58,306 nucleotides of DNA from CAZICM01 sp964537685 (GTDB lineage Bacteria; Myxococcota_A; Polyangia; Polyangiales; Polyangiaceae), in NCBI GenBank assembly GCA_964537685.1, contig CAZICM010000058.1, positions 1 through 58,306 of the forward strand, in the 5' to 3' direction. The stretch's first letter is position 1, and each line of letters starts with the position of its first letter. The notes under the pieces were generated by a model. That model was not told the DNA's origin. It made no database searches and worked only from the letters and a program-made list of their open reading frames with translations. Below are positions 24,985 to 33,071 of the stretch, one piece after another. The position numbers were made by a program, and so were the translations under genes.

Positions 24985-26256
24985 GTGCGACAGCGAAGTG
25001 TTTTTTATTGTGTAGTGGCTTGTTGGAGCTTGTTTTCCAGCGTTGCATCGGCGCAGGCACCCATGCCTACCTCGGCTGAAGTCGGGCCAACCAAAAAAGG
25101 CGAATACATGATCAAGCCGGACGAGACGACCGCTCGCCCGGAGGGATTCCGGCCGGGCCTCGCCGTTGGAGCGCAATTTCAATTGACCGATATGCGCTCG
25201 GTCGTCGGCCAGCCGGATGGAACGACCATTACGATTGCCGCTGCCATTGATGGATCGCTCGAATACAACAAGGGCAAACACGAGTGGAGGACGGTGCTCA
25301 GCTTGGGCGCGGGCGTTTCCCGCACGCCGGCCATTGAGGAATTCATCAAGACCCGCGATGCGCTGACCGGTGAATCGATTTATCTGTTTCACGCATTGCC
25401 TTGGCTCGGCCCATTTGCGCGTTTTGCGCTCAACACGCAAATGTTTCGCGGCAATGACGTGAGAGCGGTTCCCACAACCTATTCGATCAGCCGTCAAGAC
25501 GGAACGAAAGACGAGCTTTTCGGTGGTCATTTAGAGCTGACGGAGCCTTTTTCGCCGATGACGCTTAAACAATCGCTCGGCGCATTCGTGCAGCCCGTGA
25601 GTAAAGACCGAATTCGCGCCGAGATTCGCGCGGGTATGGGTGCTCAGGAAGTATTCGCCAAGAATCAGCTTGCGGTCACGGATGATGCGGCAACAGCCAT
25701 TACCGAAGTCTCCGAGCTCAAAAATTCCTACCAGGTGGGTGCTGAATTGGTGGCCAATGCGTGGGGAACGCTCGATGAAGGCAAGCGCGTTGCATACACG
25801 ATGGGATTGGGCGTGCTCTTTCCTTTTGCGTATTCCGAGCTTCCCGCGGACGACACGCGCAGCAATTTGGAGCTCACCACGATCGAATTTAGCGCGGGCG
25901 TGAATGTCAAACTGTTTGAGTGGGCTTCGCTGGATTACAAGCTCGCCGTGCTGCGCCAGCCTTTGTTGGTGGACGCCACGCAGGTGACCAACAACTTGCT
26001 GCTCACCTTTGGCTTTGGCGTTGGCACCAAGGCGCCTGCTCCGCCGCCTCCGCCTCCGCCGCCCAAGTGTGATTGCGCGCCTCCCGCGCCTGCTCCTGCG
26101 CCCGCAGCGCCTGCGCCTGCCCCGGCACCCGCGCCTGCGCCTGCCCCAGCTCCCGCGCCTGCGCCTGCTGCGCCTGAGCCTGCGCCCGCACCTGCCCCAG
26201 CACCCGCACCTGCGCCCGCACCCGCACCTGCGGCAGCCACACCTACGCCGCCATGA
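24985..26256 (+). CDS. Outer-membrane-like protein with Ala-Pro tail
   Basis: The protein has 423 residues from a GTG preceded by AAGGA. A signal peptide (about residues 1-24, ending VASAQA) leads into some 320 residues of alternating strands (GLAVGAQFQLTDMRS, LGPFARFALNTQMF, TFGFGVGT) that look like a beta-barrel or DUF3078-type outer-membrane protein. The barrel-like part is followed by eight prolines, a CDC motif and about 70 residues of repeated PA dipeptides. A rigid Pro-Ala tail of this kind could span the peptidoglycan layer. The next gene is a small lipoprotein 50 bases on. Barrel status is inferred, and no close family is recognised. Confidence 0.65.
   Translation: MRQRSVFYCVVACWSLFSSVASAQAPMPTSAEVGPTKKGEYMIKPDETTARPEGFRPGLAVGAQFQLTDMRSVVGQPDGTTITIAAAIDGSLEYNKGKHEWRTVLSLGAGVSRTPAIEEFIKTRDALTGESIYLFHALPWLGPFARFALNTQMFRGNDVRAVPTTYSISRQDGTKDELFGGHLELTEPFSPMTLKQSLGAFVQPVSKDRIRAEIRAGMGAQEVFAKNQLAVTDDAATAITEVSELKNSYQVGAELVANAWGTLDEGKRVAYTMGLGVLFPFAYSELPADDTRSNLELTTIEFSAGVNVKLFEWASLDYKLAVLRQPLLVDATQVTNNLLLTFGFGVGTKAPAPPPPPPPPKCDCAPPAPAPAPAAPAPAPAPAPAPAPAPAPAPAAPEPAPAPAPAPAPAPAPAPAAATPTPP
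26085..26245 (+). repeat. Low-complexity repeat encoding the Pro-Ala tail
   Basis: This run of cct/ccc/ccg-gcg/gct/gca codons encodes about 50 alternating Pro-Ala residues with few other residues. It is the C-terminus of the barrel-like protein. Slippage here would alter the tail length without a frameshift in six-base steps. Confidence 0.8.
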
Positions 26257-26306
26257 CAATAAAATGGGGCGTTAATTGAATTAAATTGAATGAAAGGTTT
26301 TGCAGA

Positions 26307-26540
26307 ATGAAAAAGCTTGTACAAATCATGGCGATAGGATTGCTTGCGCTTGGGTGCAACGGCGGGTATTCCACGCAGGAATCCAATCAAATTTGCAAGG
26401 ATGACTTGGAAAGCCGAATGATTCCCACCAGCAACAAAGACGTGTTTGAAAAATGCGTTCTTTGTTATGAAGAATGCACGGATTGCCGCGTCACATCGAC
26501 CGAGGGCACCGTCAGCTTTGCCTGCCCCGTGGACGAATAA
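26307..26540 (+). CDS. Cys-rich mini-lipoprotein
   Basis: The protein has 77 residues from the ATG at 26307; a TTG at 26286 is in frame but less likely. The lipobox is LALGC (Cys17). The mature part is about 60 residues with five further cysteines in two clusters (CVLCYEECTDC and FACP), which suggests a small disulphide-rich domain or metal knuckle outside the cytoplasm. It follows the barrel gene by 50 bases in the same orientation and ends 43 bases before the oppositely oriented PQQ gene. No family is recognised. The small size makes the call rest on the lipobox and the operon-like position. Confidence 0.65.
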   Translation: MKKLVQIMAIGLLALGCNGGYSTQESNQICKDDLESRMIPTSNKDVFEKCVLCYEECTDCRVTSTEGTVSFACPVDE

Positions 26541-26583
26541 AACAACCCGCCTGTCCGCGGAAAAGCAATGATTAAAGCCGGTT

Positions 26584-27963
26584 CTACGCTCCCGGCGGCG
26601 CAAAACAATAAAAATATCCCGCAGTCCCGCCTATATAAATACGCCCATCCACAATACAGGGCGTCGACGCAATATTGCCCTCCATGTCATATTTCCACAG
26701 CTCGCGCCCTGTCATTGCATCGAGCATATATAAAAAACCATCGTAACTGCCAAATACGACTTTTCCGTCCACCACACAAGGCGATGACCATACCCGTCTC
26801 GCACACGGGAAATCCCAAATGCGCTTGCCTTCTTTGGCATCAATACAAAAGAGATGGCCGCTCTCACTGCCAATGTAAATCCGGTTGTTGGAAATGGCGG
26901 GCGTGGACCAAAAACCTCCATCGCCCCTAAAGGTCCACAGCCCCTTTCCCGTGCCCCGCTCCACACAGTGCACCACTGGGTTTTTTTCTTCGGATGCTAC
27001 AAATATACGATCGTCGGTCAATACGGCCGTGACGTCGGTATCGTCGCCCGTATTGTATTTCCACATCACTTTGCCGTCACTTCGTTCAATACAGTATAAA
27101 TTCCCATCGAATGTGCTCACATACAGCTCGTCTTTATCGATGGCCGGAGAGCTTTCAATGCCTTGAGAGCCGCCCGGACCGCGGTGCGAGCCTAAATCGA
27201 GCTTCCAGCGTACAAGCCCCGAGTCGGGATCGAGCGCATGAACGATTCCGGATTCGCCGGCAAAATACAAGGTATTGCCGACCACCACAGGCGAGCTGTC
27301 GCAATCAAAGCGCGTATCATAGCTCCAAACCACATTGCCGGTGCGCGCATCGATGGCCCGGACATGGTCGTCCACATTGCCAACATACAGCTTTCCCCTA
27401 TAAAAACAGGGCGAGCTCTTAAACATCCGCTCGGTTTTCAATATCCAGCGCAGCGCGCCCGTTTCGCTGTCCCAGCAATAAAATCGGCCATCCACGCCGC
27501 CGACATAAACATTTTTGCCCCATTTCACAGCCTGGCCCGTCCAGCCCGTGCCCGACCAATGTTTATCGCCTTTGGCCGCGTTGGAGATGTGCAGCGTGCT
27601 CATGCGATAGCGCCACTTTACGATCAAATTGGTGAGCAGCGGACCCGTGCCATAAAAGCAGCGCCTGGCGTTGCCCCGGAACATCAATACGGTTGTATTG
27701 GATTCAGAATCGGTGCCTCCCGGCCACTCGGGGAATTCTTCTTGGTCTTTGGGCTTTAGCGGCTTGTCGCCGATTTCGGGAGCGGGCTGGGCCTGCGCGG
27801 CGGATTTGACGGGGCTTGCCGATGACGATGGAGCCAAGGGCGCCGAATGGCTTGGCACTGGAGCTCCTGCGTCTGAGCTTTTGGTTTCGCTATTGGATTT
27901 GGTGCAGGCTGAAAGGGCAAGCGCGGCCCCGGTTTGAAGGAATTGCCGTCTTTTGGTTTGCAT
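26584..27963 (-). CDS. PQQ-type beta-propeller lipoprotein (Tat-like signal)
   Basis: The protein has 459 residues. I chose the ATG at 27963, two bases after the DUF2330 stop; the frame is open further upstream inside that gene. The N-terminus has a twin-Arg-like signal with lipobox (RRQFLQTGAALALSAC). A Ser/Ala linker follows, then seven or eight repeated propeller blades of the PQQ type: units such as YVGGVDGRFYCWDSETGALRW, and GKVMWKYNTGDDTD later. Such proteins include BamB-like scaffolds and dehydrogenase-like folds; no PQQ-dependent catalytic residues were identified. It is coupled to a DUF2330 gene, which suggests a shared envelope role, perhaps assembly or binding. The exact function is unknown. 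Confidence 0.88.
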   Translation of the reverse strand: MQTKRRQFLQTGAALALSACTKSNSETKSSDAGAPVPSHSAPLAPSSSASPVKSAAQAQPAPEIGDKPLKPKDQEEFPEWPGGTDSESNTTVLMFRGNARRCFYGTGPLLTNLIVKWRYRMSTLHISNAAKGDKHWSGTGWTGQAVKWGKNVYVGGVDGRFYCWDSETGALRWILKTERMFKSSPCFYRGKLYVGNVDDHVRAIDARTGNVVWSYDTRFDCDSSPVVVGNTLYFAGESGIVHALDPDSGLVRWKLDLGSHRGPGGSQGIESSPAIDKDELYVSTFDGNLYCIERSDGKVMWKYNTGDDTDVTAVLTDDRIFVASEEKNPVVHCVERGTGKGLWTFRGDGGFWSTPAISNNRIYIGSESGHLFCIDAKEGKRIWDFPCARRVWSSPCVVDGKVVFGSYDGFLYMLDAMTGRELWKYDMEGNIASTPCIVDGRIYIGGTAGYFYCFAPPGA

Positions 27964-27965
27964 GG

Positions 27966-29084
27966 CTATGCCGATTGCCCCGCTTTGGGTTTGGCTTGCC
28001 TGCGGCGGATGCGGCGTACGCCCCAGAAAATTCCAAAAGAGATAATTGCAATTGCATCGAGTGGTACGAAGACTTTCCTGGGAATATCGATATAAATAGG
28101 TTCGGGGTGCACGGGTGTTTGATTGGAATGGTCGGCAAAGAAAATATCGTCGGTGCCCGGGCGCGGGTTTTGGCGATCCTCGAAGGCCGTCAGAAAGAGC
28201 TTGGGCTGGGCGGGCTTGACGGGCCATGGAATGCCCGCGTCGGCCGGGAGCAGATCGGCAAAGACTGTTTTGGCCCGCCAGGGATTTGGATCGCCGCCGA
28301 TATTTCCCTGAGAGCGCGCGGTGCTGACGAAAAAGACGCGCAGCAAACGCTCCGGCGGGATAAGCGCCTGCTGTTCAGGGCTGAGCTTCGCTTGAACAAA
28401 TTCACGCTGATCGCTGGGCTCGCGGTAGGGATAGAAAGGGCGCTCGCTCTTAAAGCTCATTCGCACGGCGGATGTGGAAACGGCTTTATTTTCAGGGCCG
28501 CCCGCGATTTTAAACGCCGTGATGATCCAGCGCTGATCGATATATGGCGTGAGCCAGGAGGCGAGGGCGGGGCGGGTCGTGTAGCCGTGGGATTGAAGCC
28601 AATCTTCGAGGGCTTTGGCGTTGTTGGCTTCGAGCACTGCCGCGTCATAACCGGCGACACGCTTGGTCTCGAGCACGCGCACGGAAGAAGGCTCGACCGC
28701 GCTGGCCGCGCTTTCGACAGCTCCGCGCGAGAAAAAAAAGGGCGCCAAACATATAAGGCCGGGCTCGGCGCCGCTGATGCGATGGCGGTAAATCGTTTTG
28801 GGGCGGATGATATTTTCGAGCGATGAAAAGACCTCGTCGCCCGCTTCCGCAAGCTCGGGGCGCGATGGCGTCGGCACCAGAAATCCGAAATCGGCCGCCG
28901 ATGTGGTGAAGGTGGCCCTGCGAATAAAGTGTTCAATCTTGTGCTCGGCATCCCAGAGAATCAGCGCGCTTTCGTCGGCAATGCGCACCATCGCTCCAGG
29001 CGGATAAGCAGGAGCGCAGGGTTCGGCAGGCGCTGTGTGCAGAGCGACGATGAACGCGCTGAGCGCGGAGATAATGCGGCGCAT
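27966..29084 (-). CDS. DUF2330 protein with C-terminal membrane helix
   Basis: The protein has 372 residues. The signal peptide (RIISALSAFIVALHTAPA) is followed by CAPAYPPGAMVRIADESALILWD and by FGFLVPTPSRPELAEA, which match the DUF2330 style of the larger paralogue at 15649. Near the C-terminus (about residues 335-355) lies a membrane helix (FVPLDAIAIISFGIFWG) and then a short basic end (RRIRRRQAK). No Cys motif precedes it, so the anchoring differs from the MYXO-CTERM-like paralogue. It is the first gene of a two-gene operon with the propeller lipoprotein (two-base gap). The 45 bases upstream separate it from the MBL gene on the same strand, with no clear promoter. Confidence 0.82.
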   Translation of the reverse strand: MRRIISALSAFIVALHTAPAEPCAPAYPPGAMVRIADESALILWDAEHKIEHFIRRATFTTSAADFGFLVPTPSRPELAEAGDEVFSSLENIIRPKTIYRHRISGAEPGLICLAPFFFSRGAVESAASAVEPSSVRVLETKRVAGYDAAVLEANNAKALEDWLQSHGYTTRPALASWLTPYIDQRWIITAFKIAGGPENKAVSTSAVRMSFKSERPFYPYREPSDQREFVQAKLSPEQQALIPPERLLRVFFVSTARSQGNIGGDPNPWRAKTVFADLLPADAGIPWPVKPAQPKLFLTAFEDRQNPRPGTDDIFFADHSNQTPVHPEPIYIDIPRKVFVPLDAIAIISFGIFWGVRRIRRRQAKPKAGQSA

Positions 29085-29129
29085 GACAGACGGATGCTAA
29101 CCGATGGGTGCCGGCGTTTTGGGCTGTTT

Positions 29130-29963
29130 TTAAAGTTCGAGAACGCAGCCTTCACGCGCGGCCATGGTGTTTGGGAAGAGCTCGCGGGCTCGCTGCTCTT
29201 TGTCGCGCACCATGTCGTCGGTTTGGTTTGGATCGTGGTGATGCAGGATCAACTGCTTTACGCCTGCGGCCGCGGCCAATTCACATCCCGCGACAAAGGT
29301 CGCGTGGCCCCAGCCTGTCTTCGGCCCGCCGCCCACTTCGCCCGCGTATTCCTCGGGCGTGTACATCGCGTCGAAAATCAGCACATCGGCGTCTTTCGAG
29401 AGCTTCTTCAGCTTTGGATCGACAATCGCGTAGTGCTCCGAATCCGTGACGTACACGACGCTCTTGCCGCGGTAGTCGATGCGGTACGCATACACGCCGT
29501 TGGGATGATTGCCGCGCGTGTTGGTTACGCGAACATCGTTGTCGTGGCCCACCATGACCACTTCGCCTTCATACAGATCGCGAAAGGTCATCCCCGCGCC
29601 CATCTCGGATAAATGCACGGGAAAACTCGGGTAATCCATCTGCCCCGCCAGCGTTTCCTCAAGCGTGCGCGAGACATTCAGTCCACCGAAGAGATGGAAG
29701 ATGTTGCCCCGGATGAAGGCGGGCGTGAAAAAGGGGAAGCCCTGAATGTGATCCCAGTGGACGTGGCTGAAAAACATCCACGCCTCGACAGGCATCTGCT
29801 TAAGGAGCTCGTGTCCCAACAGGCGCAGACCTGTTCCTCCATCGAGGATGATGAGCGTGTTCCCCGCACGGACTTCGTAGCAACTGGTATTGCCGCCGAA
29901 CTCGACCGTGCTTGGGCCGGGTGTGGGGATGCTTCCGCGAACCCCCCACATTTTGATTCGCAT
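29130..29963 (-). CDS. MBL-fold metallo-hydrolase
   Basis: This 277-residue beta-lactamase-fold protein begins with MRIKMWGVRGSIPTPG, the usual opening of a family of cytoplasmic MBL hydrolases. The metal motif is HVHWDH (FFSHVHWDHIQGF). Other metal ligands are likely in the FGWGHATF-like segment (TGWGHAT) and the late HHHD (LILHHHDPNQ). It should be active on an unknown substrate, possibly a cyclic nucleotide or a phosphodiester. Many homologues sit near ParA or response-regulator genes, but none is here. It lies upstream of the DUF2330/PQQ pair on the same strand, with a 45-base gap. The upstream side is a 211-base gap to a divergent gene. Confidence 0.9.
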   Translation of the reverse strand: MRIKMWGVRGSIPTPGPSTVEFGGNTSCYEVRAGNTLIILDGGTGLRLLGHELLKQMPVEAWMFFSHVHWDHIQGFPFFTPAFIRGNIFHLFGGLNVSRTLEETLAGQMDYPSFPVHLSEMGAGMTFRDLYEGEVVMVGHDNDVRVTNTRGNHPNGVYAYRIDYRGKSVVYVTDSEHYAIVDPKLKKLSKDADVLIFDAMYTPEEYAGEVGGGPKTGWGHATFVAGCELAAAAGVKQLILHHHDPNQTDDMVRDKEQRARELFPNTMAAREGCVLEL

Positions 29964-30174
29964 TCTCGTATTACCCCTCCGGCTTGGACCGCCTGCTCTT
30001 CGCTAATAGATTGGTCCTGTGGCGACCGTCAAGCCTTGGTCTTCGCTTGCTTGAAGAAAATAAGAAGAGCGCTGTCTGGGCGCTGTTCGCGGAGGCCGGG
30101 AAAGCTTCGCGCATTCGGACAATTCTTAGATTTTTGCGGATGTTTAATGGTCTCGGCGCGAGACCTGCCTGATC
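29964..30174. other. Divergent intergenic region with a perfect inverted repeat
   Basis: These 211 bases hold no credible gene. The dyad GGTCTCG-GCG-CGAGACC (30149-30165, seven-base arms, three-base centre) ends nine bases before the first ATG of the DUF218 gene, directly after TTTAAT (30143-30148). It could be a transcription-factor operator or a hairpin that covers the ribosome site. The rest is featureless. Confidence 0.55.
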
Positions 30175-30753
30175 ATGTATGGTCGGCGGATGGCGTATTC
30201 CGCCGATGCCATTGTTGTTCTTGGCTGCCGCGTGCTCCATTCCGGGGTTCCGACGGAGACCGCGAGAAGGCGGGCCGCGCGGGCGGCAGAAGCGTATGCG
30301 GAGCGAGTCGCGCCCTTGGTGTTGGTGAGCGGTGGAAGGCGCTGGGGAGCTCATGCGGAGGCGCCGGTGATCGCGGCGGAGATCGTGCGCTGCGGTGTTC
30401 CGGGCGAGGCGGTTGTTCAAGAGCTGTGTTCGCTGTCGACCTATGAAAACGCGATTTTTTCGTCGGCGCTTCTCCGCAGGCTTGGAGCAAAGCGCATCGC
30501 GGTTGTGACCTGCGCCTGGCATATCGAGCGCGCGCTCTCAAACTTTCGCAATGCTGGAGCGGATTTGGACGTATGGCCTCTTCCCGCGCCGGTTCCCGCC
30601 GCAGGTTTGTGGCAGCGCGTGGTCCGCAAAGGGCACGAAATGGTGTGCATCGAACTGGATGCGCTGCGGATGAAGCGTGCCGAAGAGCTTCGCAAAAACG
30701 CCGAGCGCTTGTTTGAACGAGTTGCGGCCATTGGGGAAGAGGGCAGCGTATGA
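30175..30753 (+). CDS. DUF218 (YdcF/SanA-like) family protein
   Basis: This 192-residue DUF218 domain has the DAIVVLGCRV opening, LVLVSGG, a Ser/Tyr-rich loop with the acidic-Asn pair (CSLSTYENAIFSS), and VVTCAWHIERALSNF, the family's conserved ST.EN and TxxxHxxRA pattern. Family members (YdcF, SanA) are linked to envelope or S-adenosylmethionine-related functions, but the reaction is unsettled. No membrane helix is visible at the N-terminus, unlike SanA. The ATG at 30190 is an alternative start. The stop overlaps the next ATG by four bases (ATGA), giving strong coupling to the HEAT-cyclophilin lipoprotein. A 17-base palindrome lies nine bases upstream. Confidence 0.85.
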   Translation: MYGRRMAYSADAIVVLGCRVLHSGVPTETARRRAARAAEAYAERVAPLVLVSGGRRWGAHAEAPVIAAEIVRCGVPGEAVVQELCSLSTYENAIFSSALLRRLGAKRIAVVTCAWHIERALSNFRNAGADLDVWPLPAPVPAAGLWQRVVRKGHEMVCIELDALRMKRAEELRKNAERLFERVAAIGEEGSV

Positions 30754-33071
30754 ATCGACAGATCCGCTGGATTTTGCCTGGGATGGTGAGTGCTGCGCTC
30801 GCGGGCTGCACTGCCCATACGCCTTCATCGGGGAGCAGCAGCGGCAAGGGAAACGAAAGCGCCTCCAGCGCGGCTCTAAGCGCATCTGCGCCGGGCCTGT
30901 CTCCCAAAGCGCCGGAAGCCGGTGAAGCAGAGGCAGAAGAGCGGATTGCGGCTATTCGCATCGCCGAGCACACCCGTACCGCAGAGCTTGTTCTCGGGGC
31001 GGACATGCAAAGCCGCAATGTTCGCGTGAGGCGCACGGCGGCCAAGGCACTGGCGCGCATCGGAGGAGACACGGCGCGCACAGGGCTTTTGCGCATGCTC
31101 TCCGATGAAGACGGTGATGTTGTTGCGTGGGCGGCTTATGGGCTTGGATTCTTCTGCAAGGGCAAAGAAAGCGAGACGGTTTCCGCGCTCGCGGCGCGGG
31201 CGGCATCGCTGATTGAGCCAAAAGAAAATGCAGCATCCGGCAAGCTCGATCCCAGCACGGCCATCGCGCGGGCCATTGGCCGCTGTGCCGCCGACACATC
31301 CGAGGAAACCCTGCGCGCATGGTTATTGGGCGATCGGAAATGGGCGGTGCCCGCGGCCTTGGGACTTGGCGATCTTGTCGCCCAGAAGAAAAAATTGCTC
31401 GAAGAAACATGGGTTTCGCTGCTTGGCCTCGCCGCGGGCAATGCTTCGTCACAGCCGGCTGTCATTGCGCTTTTCGCCTTTGGCCGCGCCGACAACGTGC
31501 CGCCTTCTGTCAAATCCAGGCTGCTCAGCGTTGCAAGCGCGCGCCTGGCCGAGGCTTCGCCGTTTCGATTGTTTGCCGTGCGGGCTTTGTCGCGCGCCGG
31601 CCAAGAAGCAGCGCCCGAGCTTGCCCGTGTGCTCTCGACATCCGCTGTGTTTTCGGCCGCAGAGCGGGCAGAAGCGGCGAGGCATCTCAAGCGTCTCGGC
31701 GATGTGGGCCAAAAGGCTTTAATTGAAGCACTTCCAGCGCTTGTGCCCCAGCCTTCGGCCATCGCGCAGGCCACGCTGATCGGCGACGAGCTGTCGGTAT
31801 TGCTTACCGTGATCGAGTCCTTGGACGCTCCTTCCAAGGCAAGGCCCGCGCTCACCGAGATGGCGAAGCTTGCGGCGCCTCCCCAAGCGCCTCCCGCCCT
31901 TGTTCGAAGGCTTTCGTGGATTCGCTGCCTGTCGGCCAAAGTGCTCGCGGGTGCCAATCATCAAGATCCTCTGCTGTCTGGATGCGATTTGGGAGGTGGC
32001 GATGGTTCGTCTCCGGGCCCTGCCATTGGAGCCCGCGCCATGGTGGACGTGCTTGGGCGGGGCAACCTAACGGGAGCCCGCTACCGGGCATGGCTTGAGA
32101 TCGCGATGCGCGGAGAATTGCGAGCCCGGGAGCGGGCGCTGGAGATCATCGCCGAACACGAAGAACTTCAGGACCTTGTCCCTGTGCTTACGGCCGCGCT
32201 TGGGGCGAAGGAGTTGGGATTGGTCGGCACAGCGGCGGATGTCATCGCAAAACATCCCGCGCGCGCCGCTGAACCTGCCAAGCAGCGCTCAAAGCAGGGC
32301 AAGAAAAAGAAGGGACGCGACAAAAACGGCGAGGCCGAACAGAACAGCGACAGCATCGCGGTGCCCGTTCCATCGCCCGATGTAGTGAAGGCGTTGCTTG
32401 CCGCGCTCGCGCCGCCCGCGTCTGGTTTTGCGGAAGCGGAAGTCATCGATTCGCTCATCGATGCGGCGGGCGCGCTCGCAATGGCCGATGCCCTGCCGCG
32501 CCTCACGCAGTTATGCCAATCGCCGTATCCAACGACCAGGGAACACGCCGAGAAAGCGATTGGCCTCGTGGCTCCGGGCAAGAAAGCGAGTTGCCCTGCG
32601 CCCGCTCAAGGCGGTCCGCGGCCCTCCGAGCTTTCAGCGCTTGTGCAGCAGCCGCTTAAACTCGTTTTTGATACGGATGTCGGCGAGCTGTCGATGACCC
32701 TCGATCCAGATATCGCGCCTGTCACCGTGACGCGCATCGCCGATCTTGTGCGCTCGGGCTATTACAAAAACATGGTGGTGCACCGGGTCGTTCCCGCATT
32801 TGTGACGCAGTTCGGCGCACCTTTGGGCGATGGTTTTGGCGGACCTCCAGACAAGGCGCCGCTGCGCTGCGAGACATCCCCGCTTCCCTTTGAACACCTG
32901 CGCGTCGGTATGGCGCTTGCGGGCCGCGACACGGGATCGAGCCAATTGTTTGTGATGCACGGTTACGCGCCGCATCTGGACGGCGCTTATGCGCTGCTCG
33001 GCACGGCGGCCGGAGCGTGGTCTGCGTTTGTGGACGGCGATCGCATCCGCGATGTGAAGATTGTTCCCTAG
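30750..33071 (+). CDS. HEAT-repeat lipoprotein fused to a cyclophilin-type peptidyl-prolyl isomerase
   Basis: The protein has 773 residues. The lipoprotein signal ends at Cys17 or so (LAGCTAH). Residues about 50-480 are HEAT-like alpha repeats with regular Arg/Ala pairs (VRRTAAKALARIGGD, VVAWAAYGLG). A Lys-rich patch (about 510-535, KQGKKKKG) follows. The C-terminal domain from about 635 is a cyclophilin: LKLVFDTDVGELSMTL, NMVVHRVVPAF, GSSQLFVMHGYAPHLDGAYALLG. The F-x-H-R-V and Q-L-F motifs are kept, so isomerase activity is likely. The combination suggests an envelope chaperone that grips a client with the HEAT solenoid. It is coupled to the DUF218 gene. Its stop codon overlaps that of the sedolisin gene (CTAG shared). 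Confidence 0.87.
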   Translation: MNRQIRWILPGMVSAALAGCTAHTPSSGSSSGKGNESASSAALSASAPGLSPKAPEAGEAEAEERIAAIRIAEHTRTAELVLGADMQSRNVRVRRTAAKALARIGGDTARTGLLRMLSDEDGDVVAWAAYGLGFFCKGKESETVSALAARAASLIEPKENAASGKLDPSTAIARAIGRCAADTSEETLRAWLLGDRKWAVPAALGLGDLVAQKKKLLEETWVSLLGLAAGNASSQPAVIALFAFGRADNVPPSVKSRLLSVASARLAEASPFRLFAVRALSRAGQEAAPELARVLSTSAVFSAAERAEAARHLKRLGDVGQKALIEALPALVPQPSAIAQATLIGDELSVLLTVIESLDAPSKARPALTEMAKLAAPPQAPPALVRRLSWIRCLSAKVLAGANHQDPLLSGCDLGGGDGSSPGPAIGARAMVDVLGRGNLTGARYRAWLEIAMRGELRARERALEIIAEHEELQDLVPVLTAALGAKELGLVGTAADVIAKHPARAAEPAKQRSKQGKKKKGRDKNGEAEQNSDSIAVPVPSPDVVKALLAALAPPASGFAEAEVIDSLIDAAGALAMADALPRLTQLCQSPYPTTREHAEKAIGLVAPGKKASCPAPAQGGPRPSELSALVQQPLKLVFDTDVGELSMTLDPDIAPVTVTRIADLVRSGYYKNMVVHRVVPAFVTQFGAPLGDGFGGPPDKAPLRCETSPLPFEHLRVGMALAGRDTGSSQLFVMHGYAPHLDGAYALLGTAAGAWSAFVDGDRIRDVKIVP

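Noticed and set aside
25935..26603. Minus-strand Gly-Ala-rich ORF opposite the Pro-Ala tail
   Set aside because: Its poly-Gly-Ala segment is the reverse of the Pro-Ala codons and it covers the start of another gene.
29984..30172. Small ORF (62 codons) in the MBL/DUF218 gap
   Set aside because: No ribosome site or recognisable features, and it overlaps the palindrome; most likely chance.
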